DNA from: Aselliscus stoliczkanus
Taxonomy: Eukaryota; Chordata; Mammalia; Chiroptera; Hipposideridae
Length of the DNA: 64,000 bases
Assembly: GCA_033961575.1 (NCBI GenBank)
Contig: CM066732.1
Span: forward strand, 99,315,187 to 99,379,186
Reading direction: 5' to 3'
Under the pieces are notes generated by a model. It saw only the letters and a list, made by a program, of their open reading frames with translations. It was not told where the DNA came from and did not search any database. This document shows positions 55,716-64,000 of this stretch, piece by piece. Position 1 is the stretch's first letter, and each line of letters starts with the position of its first letter. The position numbers were made by a program, and so were the translations under genes.

Positions 55716-55718
55716 TCC

Positions 55719-56482
55719 TGCGGGGAGCCAGCCCCCGCAGGTACAGGGGTTCCCTCGGGTGGGACGGAGTCGGCGAGGAAAAAAAGAAAGATGGAGACAC
55801 CGGAAAGAGGTTCACAGGAGTGCCACGTTTTATTGTTAAAGCCTAGCTCCTTTTATAGGGGCTTTTGACCATTATCTTAATTAAAAGTTATGTTTCACAT
55901 GACCATGATGTTTTCCCTAACTCAGAACTTTTACTTTTTTGTAATTGTATCTTTTCAGGGTACACTGTGGCCTGTTCAAGGATTTTACTTATCATCTAAA
56001 GAGTGGTTACTGTGGCTACCTTACAGGGCATATACTTGAACTATTGCCAAGAGTTTAGGCAAGAAACTATTTCTATGTGATTATAATACTTAGTAGCAAA
56101 AGGAGTTTCAATCTTTTCCTATCTTACAAAGGGCTGCATGTTTTTGTAATAGAGGGTAACATCTGTTTCTCATTGAAAGCTTCAGTATCTGTTGCTAGCA
56201 GTGTACAAAACAAAGAGTTAAAACAAGGCTGTTAATTAAAATAACTTACGGTCAGTAAGTTGCCTCTTATCAGAACTTTCATGGCCGAGAGACCTTGGTC
56301 TCCTGGTCTCCAAGGAAACCTTTCACAGCTGCACAGGCAAGGACAAACGATAGCACCAGTTTCTCACAGAGGCTGTCTGTTTCTCACAGACTGCTTTTTT
56401 TAGGCCTATGTGGCCAAAGGCCTATGCCTCAGTTTCCAAAGGGGCTTGAGTCCCCAATATCTCAGTTCAGGGGTTCCCCACG
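55719..56482 (-). mobile_element. 3' LTR of a class II (betaretrovirus-like) ERV, minus strand
   Basis: Plus-strand start TGCGGGGAGCC and end GGGTTCCCCACG are compatible with a TGTGGGGAA...CTCCCCGCA LTR read on the minus strand. The minus strand carries TATAAAAGG (about 55850-55858) followed only about 20 bases later by AATAAA (55829-55834). That close spacing implies a very short R, as in betaretroviruses. U5 is about 100 bases and GC-rich, with a terminal hairpin (TGCGGGG...CCCCGCA, 55719-55739). Upstream on the minus strand the purine run AAAAGAGGGGAGA (56510-56522) is a candidate polypurine tract. It is not exactly adjacent, so the U3 border may lie up to about 56508. Confidence 0.75.
55829..55858 (-). 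promoter_or_regulatory. LTR TATA box with adjacent polyadenylation signal
   Basis: The minus strand reads CCCCTATAAAAGGAGC and then, 16 bases on, AACAATAAAACG. A promoter and poly(A) signal this close together are characteristic of short-R betaretroviral LTRs. Confidence 0.7.
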
Positions 56483-57905
56483 GAACTACCGCCTGGCTTA
56501 GGTTGTCTCCCCTCTTTTAGGAGATCTTACCCGTCTTTGGCTGCGTAGTTAGCTCATTGGGGTATCACAGGAACTTGCCATAAATGCAGTGAGTATATTG
56601 TCTTCTATAGGAGGAAAGGCACATGGGTTCATAGAGGCAGGAGATATTACATGACCAACTATAAGGCAGCACCCCTAATATCCAGTGCTGAGCAGGGCAA
56701 TGTGGCCTTGTCAGACACTGGGGAGCTGTCGGCTTCCCACGTCTCGCCCTGCTTTATTAATTAAATTAGGACTATGTACATTGGCAGCAACATCTTGGAT
56801 ACTATTGTTGAAAAGTCTGAAGATGATTGGAAAGAGACTGAGAATGAGGATAATCATCACAGCTTCCTCCCAGGCATTAACCCTAGCTTCTAGCTATCTA
56901 TAAGTTCTGAGTGGCTAAAGCTAAAGAAACATTCCTAGATAGCTGATCTACATGTTGGGCAGTATGTACATTTTGTACAAGTGTCGTGGTGGAGGCAGCA
57001 AAGTAATTCCTAGAATAAGTTTTGTAACTACACATTTTGATCTGACTAAAGCATTAGTAACTGTCTGAAGAACATGGGTCTGAATACCAAGGAAAATCTA
57101 GTTTAACTGGTAAGAGCAAGTAAGGAGGTTGTTGAACAATAAACAACACTAGGAGATCTGTGGTGGGAGATACACAGGAGCTGATAACACATTTTGTACA
57201 TGAGATATTGAACAATGAATTGTTATGAGTTACATTAAAAATACTGTGACGAGTAATCAAAAGAAAAACATAAGGTGCAGCAGCACAAGCCTCAAAAGAA
57301 TACAAAGCAGGATTTTTGGAGAAAGGCCGGTAAAAAGTAACAGGAACGGTGGAGATGGGGTGGGCATCAGCATCCAGGGAGACTGTATCATCGGCGGAGC
57401 CGGATGGGAGGGAGGCAATGGGCACCGAGACATAAGGCCGGATCAGGCGATGTGGAATCCAATCCAGAGTGTCTGTGTCCTGAGGAAATACTTAAACATA
57501 CCCTCTCCCCTGGGTTAACAGTATGTCCGGTCCCTTCCAGGTACCGGTTAACAGGTCCTTCCATTTTACTAAAGCCTACGTTGACACAGGACAGAGTTTC
57601 AATGTTTATACATAGATGAATGTTTTGATGTATCTATAGTTAAAATACGACCGGAGAGTCAGGGGTTAACATTGCATGGGCTGTGGAGCTGAGGTCCAAC
57701 CCTGCATTCCCTGGGGTTGCTCTGAAGAGCTCAGGGACAGATTTAAATTGTTAAATAAGTTGCTGCTAAATGGGTTGCAAATCGATGCCCCTATTGTTGC
57801 CTGGGCCCAAGGCTGGGGCCATGGAGCGTTTCTCAAATAAGAGACAACCAGTTGGATGAAAAAGAACTTCAGAGTTAAGATTATTAGGTGGCAATACTCT
57901 TCCAA
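56483..57905 (-). pseudogene. Class II ERV internal remnant: integrase C-terminus joined to env pieces
   Basis: On the minus strand, at about 57590-57425, a frame reads TGTWKGPDILLTQGRGYV, one stop, then VFPQD...DWIPHRLIRP. This is betaretroviral integrase C-terminal wording. The same frame continues (57425-57054, 123 codons) into an env-like stretch with several N-glycosylation sites (NVT, NNS, NIS) and cysteines (ISCTKCVISSC). Degraded transmembrane-subunit-like pieces, including a hydrophobic segment AVMIILILSLFPIIFRLF, follow before the LTR. Most of env, and everything upstream of the end of pol, is missing. Stops and shifts show it cannot encode a functional protein. Confidence 0.65.
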
Positions 57906-57939
57906 TAACTTTAAAGGAAAGACTGGTCATTTGAGTGGG

Positions 57940-58130
57940 GTGTGAATTTTAATGTGGTTGTGAATCACCTGGGATCTTATAAATTGTTGATATTGTAGGT
58001 CTTGGGTGCAGCTGCAACTCTTCATTTCTAATAAACTCCCAGCTGAGGCTGCTGGTCTGGACGCCCAGACAACTTGTGGGTATGACAAGACTGCAGTCTC
58101 CCTTGGCTCCGAATGAAAGTCAGACCACAG
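57940..58130 (-). repeat. MER5-type hAT fragment
   Basis: The text 'gtgaatcacctgggatcttataaa', 'ggtcttgggtgcagctgcaactcttcatttctaataaactcccagctgaggctgctggtctgg' is MER5-like wording. The class II ERV remnant ends just to its left. Confidence 0.55.
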
Positions 58131-60445
58131 TTTCTGAAATGTGTTTTTGGAACCAATACACATACTTGTCCAAATTGGTCTCTTCAGTTCAGAAAAGGTG
58201 CTTGTATCTCTATGACTGATGCTGCCTTTTGGACATGGTGGTGATATCATGCATGCTGGAGGAGATAAACATGAAATGCTATTTTATATTTTCACAACGT
58301 GTAAAATACCTTTCTCACTTATTTTCTTCTCCTGTTCCCTTCTTACTTCTCTACCCAATGGTCTCATAAACTGCTGGTTTTCTGCAAAGAGTTTCGAATC
58401 ATTTGACCAGGGACATTAACTATTGAGCAACACATCTACTTTGCTCTAAAAGGAAAAAGGAAGACTATGACCTTTGACATGGTATACTATGACAAAGGGA
58501 ATGTTTTTTAAACTCAGGAATTTAGGGTAATCTGTTCTCCAGCTTCCAGTCTTTGGGAATAAAAATGATAATGTGTTAAAAATGCACATTTCCCAGATAT
58601 TACACTTCTGTCTTCTCACACAGGCATTCAGTTTCTCCTCAGAGCCTCCCCTGGTCATTTCTGGGAGTCCTTGGGACCCAATTCAATTGTGCTTAGGTTC
58701 AAGTTTGTCTCTGTTCATCTTCATTTCTTTGTGGGTTGACTTCTGCATCCTTTCCATTGCTTTGCTTTCTCCTGCACATCCTCATACTAACCTCACTCTC
58801 CTTTACACAAACAAAAGAGAAAATCAAATGTATCAATAAATGAATACCTGGAGGAGGCCAGCAACCCACTAGTCCTACAGAGCATCAAACTCCAGATGGT
58901 AATTCAGTCTAATTCTACTCTAATTTGCTATTATGACATTGAAAAATTGAGCATTTCATTTACTCTTAGCTTTAAATTGAGGTGGAGTTCTATCCAGAAA
59001 TTATTGAGCATGGTTGTTTCAGTTCAGAAAAGAGTGGCAGTGGTTACTCTGTGCTTAGGGCTTCTAATTAGTGAAATGACTTTATACTTACCGCCTCCCC
59101 CCAGCACACAAAAAGGCCAATTTATAATAAAAAGAACCTGTGCCTTTTTACTCCAGAATGAAGCTTAAGAATATAACCAAACTGAGCCTTTTCTTACTGC
59201 ATGGGGCTCTTCAGTCCTTACTGGACAATAGTCATAATCTAAAAATCTATTACATGTAATTTCAACATTATTTAGCACAGCTGTCAGTCTGCCAAATCAG
59301 AGCCCACAAACTGAGCTTCCATGGAGACGAAATCTTCTACCTTCTAAACATGTCATCTGCACAGTGGGCTAGAAGTCACTTGGAAGAGAGCACAGGGGAA
59401 ATGTGTTTCTTTGTGTTTCTGGCTATTTACCTTCTCATAAAAATATATATTCAGTTTACAGACACATCAGCATAAGCTCCTCCAGCAAGTGCTATATTTA
59501 CTTGGGAGAGGAAAACAAAATGTCTGACCAGAGCTTTCATTTTCTGTTAGACTTTGATATTACTTTCTTATTTGAAATCCAAGGAGAACAATAAATGGAA
59601 TTCCTTTTGTAAAAGTAAGGCACATTGAAGGCTGGACAAAAATTCAAACTCAGTTTGTAAATTAGTCAAGCAAAAAAATGCTGCCTTTCACTAAAACACG
59701 TGTGATCTATACATTGTTTCTTTAGTGTCATGTTTAAGGGTTTTTTTTTTTTTTTTTTGAGGAGCGCTTGGGCGAAAGAGCTTTATGTCTGTCTGTATGA
59801 CTGAGTTGCTGATTGACAGAGTTCATGGATGGCTCTTTTGAAGTGAGAACAATCTAATTCTAAAGTTACAGAACCACCTACAGATGTCACACTAGAGCTC
59901 AGCTGTCAACATGCCACCTTATTCTATTGCCATTTTCTTTCGCTCTTGGCTTTCAGTAGCCATTGTTTTTCAAATAGCTGGACCCAGCTGTGGCACATTG
60001 TGAACACATTTTTTTCCATAGGTGCAATTAGGGACTGATGTTGCATGTCTGCTGAGTTCAATTTTAGGAAACTGTCATTTAAAAATATAGCCAGTGAAAC
60101 TTTTGTGTACTAGGGTTACTCATACCACACGGATAGATCAGTTGGAGATTAGGTACTTTTGTCAACCAAAAAACCATATCTCTTTAAAGTGAAGTGATGT
60201 GAGAGAATGCCAGGATAAAAAGCTATTTAAGACATCTGGTGAGATTTCATTCTGTGGCAGTAGGAAACACAACCCCACAAACTGCCTCCATGTGATTGTA
60301 AGGCCCAATGCATATCATTACCTGCATATAGAAGGTCTTAAATAGTTGCTGTAATAGTGAGGATTAGGCCTGTGCCAAGGCTGTGGGCACTGCTGCAGTT
60401 CATGCCTGCCTGGGCATATACAGTGCACTGCTGAAATGGGCTGTA
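58131..60445. other. Unannotated stretch with a poly(T) tract
   Basis: About 2.3 kb with no recognised gene. T-run 59741-59758 is followed by 'gaggagcgcttgggcgaaagagctttatgtctg'; on the minus strand this ends in poly(A), so an unrecognised retrocopy is possible. The rest looks single-copy. Confidence 0.45.
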
Positions 60446-60460
60446 AGCTGCTGGCTGGGG

Positions 60461-60860
60461 TTTTTTTTTTTTCTTTAAAGAAGCCTGAAATTTTTTTTTT
60501 AACTTTTTATTGGGGAACAATGTGTTTTTTCAGGGAACAATGTATTTTTTGCAGGACCCACCAGCTCCAAGTCAAGTTGTTATGCTTTGGTCTTAGTTGT
60601 GGAGGGTGCAGCTTAGCTCCAAGTCCAATTGCTGTTTTCAATCTAGTTGTGGGGGCGCAGCCCACCATCCCATGCAGGAGTCGAACCAGCAACCTTGCTC
60701 TAACAAACTGAGCCATCTGGCTGCCCACTGGCAGCTAAGCTCAAGTCATTGTCTTCAATCTAGTTACGGAGGGTGCAGCTCACTGGCCCATGTGGGAATC
60801 GAACAGGCAACCCTGTTGCTCACAGCATGCACTCTAACCAATTCAGCCACCCGGCCACCC
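60461..60860 (-). mobile_element. Dimeric bat SINE, minus strand
   Basis: The reversed tail is interrupted ('tttttttttttctttaaagaagcctgaaattttttttttaac') and followed by 'tattggggaacaatgtgttttttcagg'. There are two tRNA-like modules: one with 'ggagtcgaaccagcaacc' (60678) and 'aaactgagccatctggc', and one with 'ggaatcgaacaggcaacc' (60794) and 'caattcagccacccggcc'. A probable target duplication is 'ctgctggct', left at 60448-60456 and right at 60862-60870. Confidence 0.82.
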
Positions 60861-61291
60861 ACTGCTGGCTTTTTTGAGTTAATTTGCATGAGGGCTATAT
60901 TTTTGGTTAAAGATAGAAGGAGGCCATTTTGTGTGAGGTTGGTGGTGGTGTTGGAGGCTGGGGTGAGAGAGGACAAGGGAGAGAGAAGGATCACTCCTTG
61001 GACTTAAGCTAAAGCCAAGGAAACTGTCTTGCGTGATTCAGTTGCTTTGTCTGAAGCAGCACTGTTTGTACTCTCCTGGCTCAAAGTATGACCTGGGAGG
61101 AAAGAAGCATCTTACCATTTCTCTGTGAGCCGTAGCATGGCTCTGGCACAAGGAGAGTGAAAAGAAATTGTCGTCTTGGTATCTGGAGGCTTTGGTGTCT
61201 CTGAGAGCAAGGAAGGAACACTCTCAGTGTGGTCTCATGGTGGACATGGGCAGCAGAGGAGCAGGGAGAAGCTGCTTGCAGAAGGACATGT

Positions 61292-61769
61292 AGAAGGGGG
61301 TCTGCGGGCTGGCCGAGTGGTGCATTGGTTAAGAGCTTGTTTAGGCCCCGATTCGGATCCCACATATGAGGGCCAGCGACACTGCCCTCTACAGCTAAGA
61401 AGGTGAACAACAGCTCCACCTGGAGCTGGGCTGTGCGAGCCCTGGTGATGATGTAGGCTGCAGACCCTGCTGCAGTGGGCTGCCATAGGCTACAGTGAGT
61501 GGCCAGCAGCCAGCGTGAGAGGGTGGCAGCCAGTGTGAGCTGCCAATAACTGCGGTGAGCAACCATCCAGAGACGGGCGACCGAATCTGCCTCATCCGGG
61601 AAGAGCGCAATGACAATACCAACATGGGCCAGTGAAGCAACGTCCTCCGCAACTAGACTGAAGAACAGAAGACAGCAACTTGTCTGTTCCCCTTCCCCGA
61701 TTCCCCAACGCTGTTACCCTCCTCCAATTCCCCAATAAAACCTTTAAAAAAAAGGGGGGGGGCGGTCTG
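61292..61769 (+). mobile_element. Long composite bat SINE, plus strand
   Basis: The body is 61306-61753. The head GGCTGGCCGAGTGGTGCATT with a B-box-like GATTCGGATCC (61350-61360) leads into the 'acagctccacctggagctgggctgtgcgagcc' segment, three 'ggcagccagtgtgagctg'-type units, the 'aacatgggccagtgaagcaa' module and a tail 'ccccaattccccaataaaacctttaaaaaaaa'. The flanks 'agaagggggtctg' and 'aaaggggggggcggtctg' are a probable target duplication. This is the best-preserved sense copy of the subfamily here. Confidence 0.87.
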
Positions 61770-61900
61770 GAGCAGAAGAGGAAGAGCATGGCAGATGCCA
61801 GGTGGTGACCACAGCCGACAGGTTGATTTCTAAGTATATGTGAGGCTTCCTCAGGAAGATTGGAGGTATAGCTGGGAGAAGCTTGCTGGAAGTTGGAGAG

Positions 61901-62049
61901 ACTTGTGCAGCTGAGCTCCAGGTGGAGCTGTTGTTCACCATCTTAGCTGTAGAGGACAGTGTCACTGGCTCTTATATGTGGGATCCAGGGCTGCTGGCAT
62001 CCCAAACCAGCTCTTAACCAATGTGCCACTCGGCCGGCCTGCAACTTGT
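61901..62049 (-). mobile_element. SINE head fragment, minus strand, lacking body and tail
   Basis: 61907-62041 is the reverse of the first about 130 bases of the SINE at 61306. It ends at the 'gagctccaggtggagctgttgttcacc' segment without body or poly(A) tail. ACTTGT occurs on both sides (61901-61906 and 62044-62049) and may be a short target duplication. Confidence 0.8.
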
Positions 62050-63295
62050 TTATTAAGATGGCATCAGTTATGTCCAGCACCAGAAAACATTTTGCCTAAC
62101 AATGAATAAATCATTCCCTTTTCTTTCCCTTGGGGGGACAATTCTGAAGTACTTTCTACATGGGTCTTCATAGTATCCCCAGTGGGAGAGAACCCCAGTT
62201 GCTCAAGAGGAGACCAGCTTGATAACACACCTTATTTTGGCGTTTTCTCCTTCTCTGGTTCACTTTTACCTCCACCTCGACTTTTTCTCCCAGAAGCTCT
62301 TCTCTCAGGCTCCACTTTTTGGACTGAGACAGGGTAAAAGTCAGCTCTACATGCATTGAAGATTCCTTTACTTTCCCACCAATGACATAACTGGAAAAAG
62401 TTGAGCGCAGGGTAGGGAAGAGTGGCTGTCCAAGTTACAATTGATAGCAAGAGTATGTCATTTTCAAACTCAGTGAACATTTGACATTCTTCTATGATCC
62501 AGGGACTATTTTAATTCAGAAATCATGAAGACAGATCCCTGCCATTAGCAAGCTCACAGACCACTTGAGGGAGGAAAACATGTTCATATCGTCCAAATAA
62601 AATGTGGTAAAGAGAGGGTTAGAATGCATTAAGAGTAGAGAAAGGAACAGTTCATTTTGACTGGGAGCGGGAAGTATTGGGGTCAGGGAAACCTCCACAG
62701 AAGAAGCTATTAGATCTGGACCTTAGGAGATGAAAAGACTATTGAAGATAGTGAAGTGTTGAGGAGCTTAAAAAGAATTGTACTGAAATGGAATTGGGTG
62801 TGCTTTACTGTCCTCCCAGCTCAAGGGGCAGAGGCCTGCAGCCCTTCTTGGCCCTAATTCTTCTCCCTTTAGTTCCCTCAAATAGCGTTTTGATTGCTCA
62901 CTCACAACCTGCCTTCTCACAGGTATCCTGCTTTACCTTTTCTGTTGCTTTATCTTCTTCTATAGGAGAGAGTCAGAGCTATAATTTTTTTTTCCTGGCC
63001 TTTGTTTGCCATGAAAATATCTCTGGGTTCTGGACTTCGGGAGGAGGCCTAGTGGTTCTGAACAGTCTCCCTCCGAATAAGGAGTGGGATCACCTTAGTC
63101 TAGATGAGGGTTTTCAGGTATGATTGCTGAGTGCATGATTCACAAGATCATTGGATGAGACACTCAAGGACAAACTCCTTTACCTTAGGGTGGAGACGTC
63201 ACATGTACAGGCTACTATTGTTCCTAATTTTATCTGCACTGCTAATCATAAAATGTGGGTTCTTGTATCACTGAAGGGGTGGTGAACAGGGTTTT
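62050..63295. other. Unannotated stretch, no gene seen
   Basis: About 1.25 kb. The open frame at 62788-63123 (111 codons, plus) has no domain. No repeat is recognised. Confidence 0.45.
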
Positions 63296-63298
63296 GTC

Positions 63299-63596
63299 CA
63301 TCTTTTTCTTTTCTTTTCTTTTAAGATTTTATTGGGGAATTGGGGGAAGGGAACAGTGTTGGGGAATTGGGGAAGGAGAACAACCAAGTTGTCCTTCAGT
63401 CTTAGTTGTGGAGGGCACAGCTAGCTCAGCTCCAAGTCCAGTTGCCATCTGGCCACCTGTCGGCAGCTCAGCGACAGCTCAGCTCGGGTGCAGCTCACTG
63501 GCCTATGTGGGAATCGAACCGGTGATCCTGTTGTTCAGAGCTCGCACTCTTAGCCAAATGAGCCACTCGGACAGACCCCAAAACATCTTTTCTTTC
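63299..63596 (-). mobile_element. Bat SINE, minus strand
   Basis: The body is about 63322-63582. It has a reversed tail with two copies of 'attggggaattgggg' type, 'agctccaagtccagttgccatctggcc', 'cagctcactggcctatgtgggaatcgaaccggtgatcc' (reversed B box) and the head 'ccaaatgagccactcggacagaccc'. The flanks 'catctttttctttt' (63299) and 'catcttttctttcc' (63585) are a probable target duplication in pyrimidine-rich DNA. Confidence 0.85.
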
Positions 63597-63618
63597 CTTT
63601 CCTTTCCTTTCCTTTCTT

Positions 63619-63662
<44 letters not shown>
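63588..63662. repeat. (CTTTC)n then (TC)n compound microsatellite
   Basis: Five-base TTTCC units (about 63588-63617) are followed by about 20 TC units (63621-63662). It adjoins the 5' (head) side of the minus-strand SINE. Confidence 0.95.
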
Positions 63663-63664
<2 letters not shown>

Positions 63665-64000
63665 GTGAATAAAGACCAGCATGCTTTTGTTTTCCCAAAT
63701 GTAGAGACCTAGGAAGAATTGTAGGACTTAGCTGCAGAAAGGGCAGGCTTGTTGGGAAAGGCAGGTGACTGGAAGGGCACCACATTGTTCTCTGCTGAAA
63801 ACCTGACTCAACTACACTCTGCACTTGGTCTCATCATTGTCCCGATGACAAATTTTTAAGTTCTAATTTCCCAACAAGGGAAACATAATAGTCCAGGACA
63901 TTTTTTCTCATCGAGTCAAAAGAGATTGGTAATGCTTGGACCTATCTTTGCTCAATCAGTCAACACTCCTGTGAGAGAAAAGTCCAGATCATAGTGGGCA
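63663..64000. other. Unannotated end of window
   Basis: No gene or repeat is recognised. Confidence 0.45.

Noticed and set aside
60597..61007. 136-codon plus-strand frame
   Set aside because: It lies mostly within the dimeric SINE. The apparent repeats in the peptide come from the two tRNA-like modules.
61306..61380. tRNA-like sequence with A- and B-box-like elements
   Set aside because: It is the head of a SINE. It does not fold as a complete tRNA, lacks a proper anticodon arm context, and is one of several dispersed copies.
63255..63665. 136-codon plus-strand frame ending in a long serine/leucine repeat
   Set aside because: It is a translation of a SINE followed by the (TC)n microsatellite.

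Overview
This is a 64 kb stretch of mammalian nuclear DNA, intergenic or deep intronic, in which I can support no host protein-coding exon, no functional tRNA or rRNA gene and no CpG island. Every open frame longer than about 170 codons lies in a transposable element or is of a length expected by chance. The most diagnostic feature is a set of composite tRNA-derived SINEs: heads ending in a GGCCGGCC-like motif, internal 'ACTGGCCCATGTGGGAA' modules, and tails of the ATTGGGGAATTGGGGAAGGGGAAC type followed by poly(A). From memory I associate this design with rhinolophoid bats (horseshoe, Old World leaf-nosed and related bats). The order Chiroptera is fairly secure; the family is an inference.

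Layout. 0.6-1.0 kb: a complete short hAT element. 8.5-9.5 kb: a nest of a DNA-transposon remnant, a SINE, and a MIR split by an LTR-like insertion. 9.5-12.6 kb: two old LINE-1 copies on the minus strand, one carrying a SINE and a template-switch palindrome. 15.6-17.1 kb: a young LINE-1 with a 5' inversion and target-site duplication. 20.4-25.3 kb: a degenerate ERV-L provirus on the minus strand (gag-like, reverse transcriptase, RNase H start, dUTPase) invaded by two hAT elements and bordered by a mariner remnant. 27.8 kb: a long composite SINE. 29.4-31.1 kb: nested LINE-1 and MLT1 pieces. 36.6-37.1 kb: a three-module SINE. 38.4-40.05 kb: a MER5-type element split by a 1.45 kb retroviral solo LTR flanked by CTAC. 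43.9-44.4 kb: an internally deleted mariner with transposase remnants. 47.0-47.9 kb: L2 plus MIR. 50.0-50.9 kb: old LINE-1. 51.2 and 53.0 kb: two copies of an unclassified 108 bp sequence. 53.8 kb: SINE. 55.7-57.9 kb: the 3' part of a class II (betaretrovirus-like) provirus with its LTR. 60.5-63.6 kb: a SINE cluster including a head-to-head inverted pair.

Nothing here works together as a pathway. The window is a stratigraphic record: MIR, L2 and old L1 form the floor, MER5/hAT, MLT1 and ERV-L lie above them, and bat-lineage mariners, SINEs, class I and II ERVs and an L1 are on top. Boundaries of elements are read by eye and are typically good to about 10-30 bases unless target-site duplications are stated.
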